This document shows, piece by piece, positions 14,305 through 23,428 of a stretch of 64,000 bases of DNA; the stretch's first letter is position 1; each line of letters starts with the position of its first letter. The notes below the pieces were generated by a model. It was not told where the DNA came from and did not search any database. It worked only from the letters and a program-made list of their open reading frames with translations. The DNA comes from CBEULR01 sp965544035. Its GTDB lineage: Bacteria > Bacillota > Desulfotomaculia > Desulfotomaculales > Desulforudaceae. The stretch is taken from assembly GCA_965544035.1 (NCBI GenBank), contig CBEULR010000011.1, positions 1 to 64,000 of the forward strand, written 5' to 3'. Position numbers and translations under genes: made by a program.

Positions 14305-15870
14305 CTAACCACTCTGTGTGAGCTGCGGTGCCGGCATTCGCTCCAACTGGGACTGGGTGAGCAGACTGACGGTCACCAGCGTAATCGCCGACAAGGGCAG
14401 GCTGATCACAATCGGATCAACAAATATCCACGGAAATCCGGCCAGCGTTTCCTTGCCGAACAGGGCCTGGCTGAGGCCCAAAGCGGTCGCTTCCTTGGCG
14501 TGGAAGAAGGCCATCCAAAACAGACTCGAAACCAGTCCGACGACCATACTGGCCGTCGCCCCGGCCGTGGTCACCTTCTTCCAAAAGAGGGCCGCCGTGT
14601 ACACGGGCAGGAAGGTGGCCGCGCAAATCCCGAAGAAAAAGGCCGTGGCCACCGCCACAATGCTTCCGGGAAGAAGATAACACAGCACTACGGTGACCAG
14701 CAACATCACCAGAATTCCCATCCTGTTGACCAGGATGCTGGGTTTCTGATACAGATCGTGTCCAGCGGACGTACCGATGGCGTGAAACTGCCCGCTCAGC
14801 GTGGACATCGCGGCCGCCAGCAGGGTCAGCATAAACACGTAGGTAAACCACGGGGGCAGCGCGGCATTGATATACAGAGGAATGACGGTGTCGATGTTGC
14901 CGTCGGTAGCCGCTCCCAGTGAAATCGTGCCGAGGGTTTCGTAGAAATAGACGTTGGTCAGCGCACCCACCACGTATACCGAGCCGACAGTGATCAGGAT
15001 AAAGAGACCGCCGATGATCACACCGCGGTTCAATTCGCGCGCTCCCCGCACCGTCAGAAAACGAACGACCAGCTGCGGCTGCGCCAGCACGCCGATACCG
15101 ACGCCCATTACAAACGTTGAGACAAGCACCCACCAGTTTTCAGAGAATAACACCGGCATACTTGTCCACCCGGTATGGCCCTTGGCCGCCAGGGAATCCG
15201 GAACCAGATGACTCAGGTTGGTCAATGCCTGGTGCGCCGCGGAGACCCCGCCCAGCGCGATGTAAGTAAACGCGATCAGAACCAGCATGGCCGCCAGCAT
15301 GATCGTGCCCTGCAGCGCATCGGTGTACAGAACCCCTTTCAGGCCGCCGGTAATCACGTAAGCACCGACAAAAACGGCGAAGACCAAGACGACCAGGCGG
15401 TAATCCACATTCAGCGTGGACTCAATGAACCGTGATGCGCCCAGCATCACGGCAGCCGTGTACACCGGCATGGCCAGCACGATAATCAGCGCCGACAGCC
15501 GACGGATGAAGTTGGAATCATAGCGCTTGCCGAGGAATTCGGGGAAGGTATACACGCCCATCTTCCGCCCCATGACGGCCGTACGCTTACCATACAGCAC
15601 AAAGGCGATAAAGATCCCGAAAAAGATGTTGGCAAATACGAGCCACAGGAGACCCATTCCGTAAACCGAGGCCACACCGCCGAATCCGACGATTGCCGCC
15701 GTGCTGATAAAGGTGGAGCCGTAGGCCATTGCCATCAGGAAAGGGTGGGCTTGACCGCCCGCGATCAGGTAATCCTTATTGTTGTGGGTCTTGCGATAAC
15801 CGAGGTAACCCAAGCCGATAATCATAATCAGGTAGACTGCGACCAACAACGCCAAACCATAAACGTTCAT
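14305..15870 (-). CDS. Sodium:solute symporter (SSS family)
   Basis: A 521-residue integral membrane protein with about 13 predicted helices. SSS features include the N-terminal GYRKTHNNKDYLIAGGQAHP, GSTFISTAAIVGFGGVAS in helix 1-2, ITGGLKGVLYTDALQG and AAAMSTLSGQFHAIGTSAGHDLY. The pattern fits the pantothenate/acetate/proline-type branch of Na+-driven uptake systems; the substrate cannot be read. ATG 15870 follows GGGGGTATTTTTGA. It is co-transcribed with the 35-residue gene immediately upstream, a combination known for this branch. Confidence 0.9.
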   Translation of the reverse strand: MNVYGLALLVAVYLIMIIGLGYLGYRKTHNNKDYLIAGGQAHPFLMAMAYGSTFISTAAIVGFGGVASVYGMGLLWLVFANIFFGIFIAFVLYGKRTAVMGRKMGVYTFPEFLGKRYDSNFIRRLSALIIVLAMPVYTAAVMLGASRFIESTLNVDYRLVVLVFAVFVGAYVITGGLKGVLYTDALQGTIMLAAMLVLIAFTYIALGGVSAAHQALTNLSHLVPDSLAAKGHTGWTSMPVLFSENWWVLVSTFVMGVGIGVLAQPQLVVRFLTVRGARELNRGVIIGGLFILITVGSVYVVGALTNVYFYETLGTISLGAATDGNIDTVIPLYINAALPPWFTYVFMLTLLAAAMSTLSGQFHAIGTSAGHDLYQKPSILVNRMGILVMLLVTVVLCYLLPGSIVAVATAFFFGICAATFLPVYTAALFWKKVTTAGATASMVVGLVSSLFWMAFFHAKEATALGLSQALFGKETLAGFPWIFVDPIVISLPLSAITLVTVSLLTQSQLERMPAPQLTQSG

Positions 15871-15898
15871 TCAAAAATACCCCCTGCGATTGACTAGG

Positions 15899-16006
15899 CT
15901 AGTGATCCCTGTTCCAAGACCACGCGCCGTAGACCACGCAGAGCAGCCCGGAGAAAACGGACAGGATGTAAGCGCAGGAAACCAGCGGATCCGGGATGCC
16001 CAACAC
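15899..16006 (-). CDS. Symporter small accessory protein
   Basis: A 35-residue membrane peptide with GTG start after GGGGGTGA. It has the shape of the small accessory protein found beside SSS symporters: MLGIPDPLVSCAYILSVFSG at the start, then one helix ending LLCVVYGAWSWNRDH. It ends 28 bases before the symporter start. The pairing is known from annotation of similar operons; the mechanism, perhaps stabilising the transporter, is inferred. Confidence 0.75.
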   Translation of the reverse strand: MLGIPDPLVSCAYILSVFSGLLCVVYGAWSWNRDH

Positions 16007-16099
16007 TGATATTCACCCCCCTCAAACGAAAAGGCTCCCCCAAACAAGGAAAGCCAAGAATATCAAGCAGTTAATTAATAATAACGGCCGAAAGAAAGG

Positions 16100-16204
16100 T
16101 TATCCGTCCAGCACGACGTTTCCGCCAACAAAATCAATGCCTCCCTCGACCACACACACTTCTTGCGGGAAGGGTCCAGCATTCCTCTCCCGCTTGTGGA
16201 TCAA
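16100..16204 (-). CDS. Possible short protein downstream of the Lon-like gene
   Basis: A 34-codon frame from TTG 16204 to TAA 16100-16102 has protein-like content: MIHKRERNAGPFPQEVCVVE followed by GGIDFVGGNVVLDG. The frame stays open seven further codons upstream (ICLDEIG) and overlaps a near-consensus promoter at 16204-16232. There is no clean ribosome binding site. It could be a leader peptide, a real mini-gene, or chance. Confidence 0.3.
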   Translation of the reverse strand: MIHKRERNAGPFPQEVCVVEGGIDFVGGNVVLDG

Positions 16205-16232
16205 TCCTATCTCATCCAGGCAAATTTGTCAA
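16204..16232 (-). promoter_or_regulatory. Sigma-A-type promoter for the symporter operon
   Basis: On the reverse strand a perfect TTGACA (16232-16227) and TAGGAT (16209-16204) are separated by 17 bases. It lies just after the Lon-like gene stop and would give the symporter operon a leader of about 190 bases. Confidence 0.7.
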
Positions 16233-16246
16233 TAACCATTTAAAAA

Positions 16247-18655
16247 TTATTTGCAATCACATCCCCCGCCGCCACCGCTGCCGCCGGCCACTTCGCCCCT
16301 GTCGCCGGCCATCTTCTCGCCGATCGACTCTATCCGGGCCGCCACCGCCGCATTGATCGAGCCTTCCGGGAACCGGCCGTCCGGAAGGGGCTCCCCGGCC
16401 GCGTGCCCGGTCAGGACCTCCATTCCCTCGTCAACGGTCTGTACAGGATAGATGTGGAAGCGGCCTTCCCGCACCGCAGCCGTTACGTCATCACGCAGCA
16501 TCAGGTGGCGCAGGTTCGCCCTGGGAATGACAACCCCCTGCTTGCCGGTCAATCCTTTGATTCGGCAGACATCAAAGAAGCCCTCAATTTTTTCATTCAC
16601 CCCGCCGATGGCCTGCACTTCCCCCTTCTGGTTTATCGAACCGGTAACGGCCAGGTCCTGCCGGATCCCGATTCCCGAGAGCGCCGAAAGCAGGGCGTAA
16701 AGCTCGGCGCTGGAAGCACTGTCTCCGTCGATTTCGCTGTAGCTCTGTTCAAACACCAGACGGGCGGCGATGTTCACGGGCCGCTGCCCCCCGAACCGGG
16801 AAAGCAGGAACCCGCCCAAAATCAGCACGCCCTTGGAGTGCAGCCGCCCGCCCAGTTTGACCTCGCGTTCGATATCGATCACTCCGCTGCGGCCGCATCC
16901 TACAGTGGCGGTAATCCGCGTCGGGCGTCCGAACGACACGTCACCCAAACTCAAAACCGAAAGGCCGTTCACCTGCCCGACCTCCACCCCGTCCACATCA
17001 ATCAACAGCGTGTTGTCGCGTATCAGATCGGCCAGCCGCTCCTGGGGCAGGTTTGCGCGGTAGATCCGCTGTTCAATGGCCTCGGCGATGTGCTTGGAGG
17101 AGATGTACTCCGCGTTTTCCCGCGCGGCGTAGTAGTTGGCTTCCCGCACAATATCGGCCAGATTCGCAAAGCGTGTGGAGAGCTGATGCTGATTCTCGGC
17201 CATCCTGGAGCCGTGCTCCACCAGGCGCGCCACCCCGCCGGCGTCCAGGTGCCGCAGCGACTCCTTCCGGCAGAGTGTCGCTACGAACTCGGCATACATC
17301 TGGATGCTGTCCTGATTCCGCTCCATACGGGTGTCGAATTCGGCCTTTACCTTGAACAGCTCCCGGAAATCGCTGTCGGCCGCGTACAGGATCTGGTACG
17401 CGCGGGGATCACCCATGAGGATCACCTTTAGGTTCAGGGGGATCGGTTCAGGCTCAAGACTCTTGGCCGAGAGCACACCCAAACGGTCAATGGGTTCCTC
17501 AGTGATGATCTTCTGCTCCCGCAGGGCATGCTTCAGGGAGTCCCAAGCAAAGGGATTGGAAAGGAGCTCAAGCACGGGCAGCACCAGATACCCGCCGTTC
17601 GCCCGGTGCAGCAACCCGCCGCGGATCATGGTGAAATCGGTGACCAGAGTTCCCATCCGGGCCTCCCGCTCGATTTTCCCCACCAGTCTGGTGTGCGTCG
17701 GGTTTTCATCGAAGATCACCGGCGCCCCTTTCTGATCGCCGTTGTCTACCACCACGTTGACCTCGTACCGGTTGAAGAACTCCCGACCGGCCGATTTGGC
17801 CTGATCGCTTCCATCCTTGAAAGCAGCCAGGTTATCAAGGATATCGGCCTCCAGATCCTCAAGGTACTGCTGCACCTCTTGCAGGCCCTGATAGTCATTC
17901 TTCAGCTGATTGATCAGATTGCCCAATACAAAGTGCGCAATCTCATGATCGAGCGCCAGAATCTTTTCACCGGCCGAGCGTTCTAGATCCTGAAGCCGGC
18001 GCATCGTGTGGTCGATTTTCTCTTCCAGCTTCTTGCGCCGGGCCAAGATTTCTTTTTTGGTCTCCTCGGGCAGGGCCGTGAACTCGGCTTCCTTCATTGG
18101 CCCTTCATCCCCCACGGGAATGATCAGAAAGCCGACAGGGGTGCTCTGCAGTACAAAACCGGCCTTGCCGGCCTCCTGGTGTAACTCGTTCAAGAGCGTG
18201 TTCCGCTCTGCGGCAATACCCTCCAGAGTGCTTGCCCTGCGCTTCTGGTACTCCTCACTCTGGAAGGCGGCCTTAATCTCCCGGCGCACGGCTTCCGTGA
18301 ATTCCCGAACCCGGCGCGCAAACTCCACCGCCCTTCCCGCCGGAAGAGGCAGTGCCCGCGGGCTGTAGGGATCCCGGAAATTGTACACATAGCACCAGTC
18401 CGGAGGCACTTCCTTAGATCGCGCCACCTCGTTGAGAAATCCGACCACCGCTGTTTTCTTGCCCGTGCCGGGCGCGCCCGCCACATACAGGTTAAACCCC
18501 TTATCCCCTATTTCAAGGCCGAACTCAAGCGCCTTCAGGGCTCTCTCCTGACCAATAATGCCCTCAAGCGGGCTAAGTTCTTCCGTGGATGCAAATCCCA
18601 GGGTCGAAGGATCGCATTTCGCACACAGCTGGTCCGCATTGACTGGTTCAACCAT
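16247..18655 (-). CDS. LonB/YcbZ-type ATP-dependent Lon protease
   Basis: An 802-residue soluble Lon-family protease of the AAA_32 type. An N-terminal P-loop (GAPGTGKK, residues 60-67) is followed by a coiled-coil/AAA region and a C-terminal Lon catalytic domain. The Ser is in DGDSASSAEL (Ser646) and the Lys in GGVNEKIEGF (Lys689); the 43-residue spacing equals that of E. coli Lon (679/722). The middle contains RGGLLHRANGGYLVLPVLELL, characteristic of this branch. The C-terminus ends in a Gly/Cys tail (GGSGGGGGCDCK) that is not part of the domain and might bind metal. Start ATG 18655. Confidence 0.92.
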   Translation of the reverse strand: MVEPVNADQLCAKCDPSTLGFASTEELSPLEGIIGQERALKALEFGLEIGDKGFNLYVAGAPGTGKKTAVVGFLNEVARSKEVPPDWCYVYNFRDPYSPRALPLPAGRAVEFARRVREFTEAVRREIKAAFQSEEYQKRRASTLEGIAAERNTLLNELHQEAGKAGFVLQSTPVGFLIIPVGDEGPMKEAEFTALPEETKKEILARRKKLEEKIDHTMRRLQDLERSAGEKILALDHEIAHFVLGNLINQLKNDYQGLQEVQQYLEDLEADILDNLAAFKDGSDQAKSAGREFFNRYEVNVVVDNGDQKGAPVIFDENPTHTRLVGKIEREARMGTLVTDFTMIRGGLLHRANGGYLVLPVLELLSNPFAWDSLKHALREQKIITEEPIDRLGVLSAKSLEPEPIPLNLKVILMGDPRAYQILYAADSDFRELFKVKAEFDTRMERNQDSIQMYAEFVATLCRKESLRHLDAGGVARLVEHGSRMAENQHQLSTRFANLADIVREANYYAARENAEYISSKHIAEAIEQRIYRANLPQERLADLIRDNTLLIDVDGVEVGQVNGLSVLSLGDVSFGRPTRITATVGCGRSGVIDIEREVKLGGRLHSKGVLILGGFLLSRFGGQRPVNIAARLVFEQSYSEIDGDSASSAELYALLSALSGIGIRQDLAVTGSINQKGEVQAIGGVNEKIEGFFDVCRIKGLTGKQGVVIPRANLRHLMLRDDVTAAVREGRFHIYPVQTVDEGMEVLTGHAAGEPLPDGRFPEGSINAAVAARIESIGEKMAGDRGEVAGGSGGGGGCDCK

Positions 18656-18775
18656 GCCCTCTTCCTCCCTATCGACAGCAAATTACCCTATGTTTTCGCA
18701 TTTCACGAGCATATTCCTGCCCGATAACGCCGGCAAACACGCCGAATCGGGATTTCCGGGCACAAACCGTTTCGT

Positions 18776-21499
18776 TTACTTCGGCTTGGCCGGTGCGGTC
18801 TGCCGGCTCAGGAGCACCATGCGCCGCAGGGCCTTTTCAGTTTCCACAACCACCAGGACGCTGACGGCCACGCTGATGATCACGACCCAGTCGTTCAGCG
18901 TCAGCGGAACCGTCCGGAAGACGAACTGCAGTGCGGGCATGTATATGACGGCCAACTGCGCAACTATGGAGGCGATCACGCTGAAGAACAGGAACTTGTT
19001 GGTCAGCGGGTTCTGCCGCAGGAAGGACTCGGTCTCTGAGCGCACATTAAACACGTTAAAGAGCTGGAACATCACCAGCGTGGTCAGGGCAACGGTACGG
19101 GCCTTGTCCACGTCGTTCACCAGATTCAGCTGCCAGGCGAACGTGAACAGTGTCCCGGCCGCCATTACCACACCGATAATAACCATCCGTTCGCCCATCA
19201 GGCGGGAGATGATCGGTTCCTTCATCTTCCGCGGCGGCCGGTCGACGACCCCCTTCTCTTCGGGCTCGAAGGCCATGGCCACATCCTGCAGACCGTTGGT
19301 TACCAGATTGAGCCACAGGATTTGCGCCGGAAGCAGCGGCAGCGGCAAGTAAAGCAGCAGCGTAACCAGAATCAGGAGCACCTGACCCACCGCGGCGGAC
19401 AGGAGGAACAGCGTAGCCTTGCGGATGTTGTCAAAAACCACCCGCCCCTTCCGGACGGCCGCGAAAATACTGACAAAATTGTCATCCGTGATGATCATAT
19501 CCGACGTTTCCTTGGCCGCATCGGTACCGGTGCGTCCCATCGCCACCCCGATGTGCGCCGCTTTCAGGGCGGGGGTATCGTTCACGCCGTCCCCGGTTAC
19601 GGCCACCACCTCACCCCGTTTGATCAACTGCTGCACGATGCGCAGCTTGTGCAGGGGCGCAACGCGGGCGTAGACGTCGACCGTCGGCACCCGCTTGTAG
19701 AGTTCCTCATCGGTCATGTTGTCGATGTCCGCACCGGTCAGTACCTTTGAACGCTCGCCGCTGATGATTCCCAGGCTGCGGGCGATGGCGGCGGCCGTGA
19801 TCTGGTGGTCACCGGTAACCATAATCACCCGCACACCCGACCGGCGCGCCTTGGTTACGGCCGCGAGGGCTTCTTCTCGGGGCGGATCGAGCATCCCCTG
19901 CAACCCCAGGAACACGGCGCCTTGGGCGAACAGCTCCTTGTCCAGCCCGGTAATACCGGCAGGTACCCGTTTACAGGCCATGGCCAGCACGCGCAGCCCG
20001 GCGTGTCCCATCCGCCGGTACTCTGCCATGATTCGGTCTGTGTCCAGCGGTTCTTCCCCCCGGACGCCCATCGCCGAGGAGCACATATGCAAAACCCGCT
20101 CCGGAGCACCCTTGATGAAAACAATGTTGTCTTTGTTGCCGGCTTCCCGGTGAAGGGTGGCCATATACATCAGATCCGATTCAAAAGGTATCTCATCAAG
20201 CTTCCGATACAGTGTTTCACCCACCTCGGGATCCAGGCCGCCCTTGATCGCGCTCACAATCAGCGCCACCTCGGTCGGATCCCCTTCCGGCACATGCCCC
20301 TCTTTTTCGTCATATCTCAGCCGCGATTCGTTGGCCAGGAGACCACACCACAAACAGAGTTCAAGGGGCCGGTTCTCCCTTAGAAGTACCGGCTGCCTCT
20401 CATCTTCGGCCTCGGCTTCCAAAATGCTCCCTTTCGGCTCAAAGCCCACCCCGCTGACCTTGAATGATCGACCGCCGGCATATATCTCCTGCACGGTCAT
20501 CTCATTCTTGGTCAACGTCCCGGTCTTGTCGGAGGCGATCACCGTGGTGCTGCCCAGCGTCTCGACGGCGGGCAGGCGGCGGATGATCGCGTTGCGCCCC
20601 GCCATGGCGCTGACACCGATGGCCATGGCCACGGTAACCACAATCGGCAGCCCCTCCGGGATCGCACCCACGGCGAGGGCGATACCGGTGAGCAGCATGT
20701 CCACGAAGGGGATTCCCAGAGCCATCCCCAACAACACCGTAAGAGCCGATATCGCCAGGATGCCGTAGCCGATCCAGCGTCCGAAAGCAGCGAACTGCAC
20801 CTCCAGCGGGGTCGGGGCCGCCTCCACTTTCGCCACATGCTCCGAAATCCGGCCCAACTCGGTTTTGCCGCCGGTCGCCACCACAATCCCCCGTCCGCGT
20901 CCGGAAAGAACCAGGGTTCCCATAAAAGCGGTGTTCCGACGGTCACCCAAAGGCGGATTTTCACTCCGGACGGGCGTCGTGTCCTTCCGCACCCCCAGGG
21001 ATTCACCGGTGAGGGCCGCTTCGTTTATCTCCAGCCTGGTGAGTTCAAAAAGCCTCAGGTCGGCCGGCACCTTTGTTCCCGAATCAAGCAGCACGATATC
21101 GCCGGGAACCAGATCGGCACTGTCGATTTCCATAGAGACACCGCCCCGGATGACCCGGGCCTTGGGGGCCGAGAGATCGGCCAGTGCGGCAATCGCCCGT
21201 TCCGCCTTATACTCTTGGGTGATGCCGATCACCCCGTTGATGATCACCACCGCCAGGATGACCCAGGTGTCGATAAAATGGCCGAGAGCGGTGGTCAGCG
21301 CCGCCGCGATCAGCAGAATGAAGATCAGGGGATCGCGCAGCTGGTCCAGGATGACCTTCCAGACGCTGAACCCCTCGGCGGCTTCCAAAACGTTCGGACC
21401 GTATTGTTTGAGCCGTTTTTCAGCCTCGGCGGGATCAAGGCCCTCGGGACCGGTGTTCAACTCACGAAAAACTTCGGCTGCTTCTTTTTGGTAATACAG
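18776..21499 (-). CDS. P-type cation-transporting ATPase, Ca2+ (P2A)-like
   Basis: A protein of about 907 residues. It has the cation-ATPase N-domain (GLDPAEAEKRLKQYGPN), the actuator motif TGES (164), the phosphorylation motif DKTGTLTKNE (Asp324), MVTGDH, GDGVNDTPALK and around ten membrane helices. Helix 4 carries AIPEGLP, the calcium-site signature, so ATP-driven Ca2+ (or related divalent) export is likely. Start: TTG 21460 would remove conserved N-terminal residues, whereas the frame extends upstream to CTG 21499 (giving MYYQKEAAEVFREL), eight bases after AAGGGGGG. Homologues commonly begin MYYQKS-like, so a CTG start is the best fit. Monocistronic. Confidence 0.92.
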   Translation of the reverse strand: MYYQKEAAEVFRELNTGPEGLDPAEAEKRLKQYGPNVLEAAEGFSVWKVILDQLRDPLIFILLIAAALTTALGHFIDTWVILAVVIINGVIGITQEYKAERAIAALADLSAPKARVIRGGVSMEIDSADLVPGDIVLLDSGTKVPADLRLFELTRLEINEAALTGESLGVRKDTTPVRSENPPLGDRRNTAFMGTLVLSGRGRGIVVATGGKTELGRISEHVAKVEAAPTPLEVQFAAFGRWIGYGILAISALTVLLGMALGIPFVDMLLTGIALAVGAIPEGLPIVVTVAMAIGVSAMAGRNAIIRRLPAVETLGSTTVIASDKTGTLTKNEMTVQEIYAGGRSFKVSGVGFEPKGSILEAEAEDERQPVLLRENRPLELCLWCGLLANESRLRYDEKEGHVPEGDPTEVALIVSAIKGGLDPEVGETLYRKLDEIPFESDLMYMATLHREAGNKDNIVFIKGAPERVLHMCSSAMGVRGEEPLDTDRIMAEYRRMGHAGLRVLAMACKRVPAGITGLDKELFAQGAVFLGLQGMLDPPREEALAAVTKARRSGVRVIMVTGDHQITAAAIARSLGIISGERSKVLTGADIDNMTDEELYKRVPTVDVYARVAPLHKLRIVQQLIKRGEVVAVTGDGVNDTPALKAAHIGVAMGRTGTDAAKETSDMIITDDNFVSIFAAVRKGRVVFDNIRKATLFLLSAAVGQVLLILVTLLLYLPLPLLPAQILWLNLVTNGLQDVAMAFEPEEKGVVDRPPRKMKEPIISRLMGERMVIIGVVMAAGTLFTFAWQLNLVNDVDKARTVALTTLVMFQLFNVFNVRSETESFLRQNPLTNKFLFFSVIASIVAQLAVIYMPALQFVFRTVPLTLNDWVVIISVAVSVLVVVETEKALRRMVLLSRQTAPAKPK

Positions 21500-21625
21500 G
21501 CTCGGTTCCCCCCTTACCCATTTAGACTCTGGAGTACAATGGTGAATTATGCGCAGCCCCGGTACAAAAAAGGTGGTCTTTGCGGGCTTGTCGGGCCATA
21601 GATCTTAACTGGAGGACAGGGAGCA

Positions 21626-22951
21626 ATGCCGTTCTTGCTGATCCGGAGACGACGTGTAGGAATACTGGTAATGACCGTCCTGGCACTCGGCGCCGTCCTG
21701 GCCGGGGTTTGGGTCGGAACCGAAACCGAGTATGGGCGCGAAGAGATTGTGGTGCGGTTCTTCTTCCTTCTCCCCATGCATCAGGGTGATGCCGAGCGCA
21801 AACTGCAGGTGATCCCGGAGACTCCCAGGGTGATGCCGGAGGTGTCGACCGCCTGGGCCGGAAAGTCCGTGCTGATCGTCCGGATCCGGGAACCGGAAGA
21901 ACTGCAGGGTCAGCAGATCAGGTTAAAGCTGACCGGTGCGAAGACGCTGTGGCTTCCGGTGTCCAAATCGGTCACCGTGGTCGTACAGCGCCCGGTGAGG
22001 CCCAGACTGCTCGATCTGACGCCCACCGTTCCCACCCGCGGACCTTTGCTGGCACGCTTCAACACGCCGCTCGACCGCGACAGCGTCACCGACAACCTTG
22101 TACTCCTCGACCGAAAGAAACCGGTGCCGGGACGCTGGGAACCGGCCGGCGGGGACCACAGCGTATGGCTGTTTGAGCCGCTGAACCCGCTTACGCACGA
22201 CCGGACGTACACTATGCTGGTGAAAAAGGGTCTGCGCAGCGAAAGCGGTCCGGCTCTGGAAGCGGAGGTCAAGAAGAGCGTGCGGACGGCATCCGCGCTG
22301 GAACTGTTGTCATCCAAACCGCAACCCGGCGCTGAACAGGTCGACCTGCACCCCGAAATTCTTCTTGAATACAATCTGCCGCTTAACCGGGCGCGGGTCG
22401 AGATGCCGGGCGTGCGCGGACGGACTGAAGTATGGGCGAACCGGGTACAGTTCACGCCGCTTGAGGTCCTGCTCCCCGGCCAAGAATACCGGGTGCGGGT
22501 GGAAGCATCATCGGTTCACGGCGAACGGCTGGAATCGGAATTCGCCTTTGCCACCCTGGAAATGAAAAACCGTATGTGGGTGGCGGTCGATCTCGAAGGA
22601 ACACACAATGTCACCGTTTACCGTGACCGGGAGCCGATCCGGACCTTCCGCGCCTCAGGGGGAAAGGTCTCCACCCCGACGCCCCTGGGGACCTATTATG
22701 TCTATAACCGCGGCTACAGCTTCTACAACGCCCGCCTGAATGAAGGGGCATACTATTGGGTACAATTCTCGGGTCCGTTCTTGTTTCATTCCATTCCCTT
22801 CGATGCCAGCGGGAAGATTATCGAGGAGGAGGCTGAAAAGCTCGGCCGGCCGGCCAGCCACGGTTGCGTCCGTCTCTCCCTGGAGGACGCCCGCTGGTTC
22901 TACGAAAACGTGCCGAACGGGACAATGATCGTGATTTACAACAATCATTAG
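21626..22951 (+). CDS. L,D-transpeptidase (YkuD) with Ig-like domains
   Basis: A 441-residue cell-envelope protein. Residues 11-30 form an N-terminal membrane anchor (VGILVMTVLALGAVLAGVWV). Two bacterial Ig-like segments follow (LDLTPTVPTRGPLLARFNTPLDRDSV..., and LLSSKPQPGAEQVDLHPEILLEYN...), then a C-terminal YkuD domain with the catalytic motif PASHGCVRLSLEDARW near residue 415. Such enzymes make or edit 3-3 peptidoglycan cross-links. The ATG at 21626 follows GGAGGACAGGGAG. It is divergent from the P-ATPase and precedes a dispersed repeat. Confidence 0.9.
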   Translation: MPFLLIRRRRVGILVMTVLALGAVLAGVWVGTETEYGREEIVVRFFFLLPMHQGDAERKLQVIPETPRVMPEVSTAWAGKSVLIVRIREPEELQGQQIRLKLTGAKTLWLPVSKSVTVVVQRPVRPRLLDLTPTVPTRGPLLARFNTPLDRDSVTDNLVLLDRKKPVPGRWEPAGGDHSVWLFEPLNPLTHDRTYTMLVKKGLRSESGPALEAEVKKSVRTASALELLSSKPQPGAEQVDLHPEILLEYNLPLNRARVEMPGVRGRTEVWANRVQFTPLEVLLPGQEYRVRVEASSVHGERLESEFAFATLEMKNRMWVAVDLEGTHNVTVYRDREPIRTFRASGGKVSTPTPLGTYYVYNRGYSFYNARLNEGAYYWVQFSGPFLFHSIPFDASGKIIEEEAEKLGRPASHGCVRLSLEDARWFYENVPNGTMIVIYNNH

Positions 22952-23004
22952 CCAAACTCCAGTGTCATCTGACGGGTGACACACCAACAAGAACGACAAT
23001 TGGC

Positions 23005-23322
23005 TCGTGGCGTCCGGGTTTACCTCCGGACGACTTGTGCGATTCGGGCACCATTCTTGGCGAAGGTGAGGGCTGTGCGGCCCCCGATGAGGACGTTTAC
23101 GGGCGCTTCCGCAGTACTCTCTCCGCGGCCGACCGCCTGGATCGGCCGCCTTGGAAAATAGCGCCCGTAAACCCGACACTCAATTTAGGGGCCGAAGCCT
23201 TACACTACACCGAATGCCTTAGATACTAAATTGAGTGTCGGGCAGGAGGGGCTTGCCGCACACCGAACCCGAGCTTAGAAATGGTCGAATCGCTAAACGG
23301 AGACCGGGGTAAACCTGGACGA
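23005..23322 (+). repeat. Dispersed structured repeat, copy A (longest)
   Basis: Intergenic element between the L,D-transpeptidase and Fur-family genes. It begins with hairpin CGTCCGG/CCGGACG (23011-23033), continues through a core ending CCGCCTTGG (23154), then a segment shared with copy C (23155-23221) and a segment shared with copy B (23250-23322). Copies B and C lie on the opposite strand at 31088 and 37768. Single-base indels between copies break every reading frame while the hairpin is kept, arguing for an RNA or DNA element rather than a gene. Flanking 22952-23004 carries a small hairpin (GTGTCA/TGACAC); 23323-23428 is the promoter region of the Fur gene. Confidence 0.85.
23172..23242. 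repeat. 16-bp perfect inverted repeat inside copy A
   Basis: CCCGACACTCAATTTA (23172-23187) and TAAATTGAGTGTCGGG (23227-23242) are exact inverted repeats around a 39-base spacer. The left arm is present in copy C in altered form (CCCGACACTCGATCTC); the right arm is absent from both other copies. Confidence 0.85.
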
Positions 23323-23428
23323 CCCGGGAGCACTAGGTTATTCTCAGGTGCAGAAAATACCGTTTGCATTTTTTGGTCTATTGGAGCAACAATATTAATA
23401 GGAATAATACGAAGTAGGAGGCGACGGC

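Noticed and set aside
22976..23161. Open frame inside repeat copy A encoding a peptide with FTGASAV and PRPTAWIGRLG, also seen translated in copies B and C
   Set aside because: The frame differs between copies through single-base indels, has no ribosome binding site, and the DNA hairpin is better kept than any peptide. Treated as a non-coding repeat.
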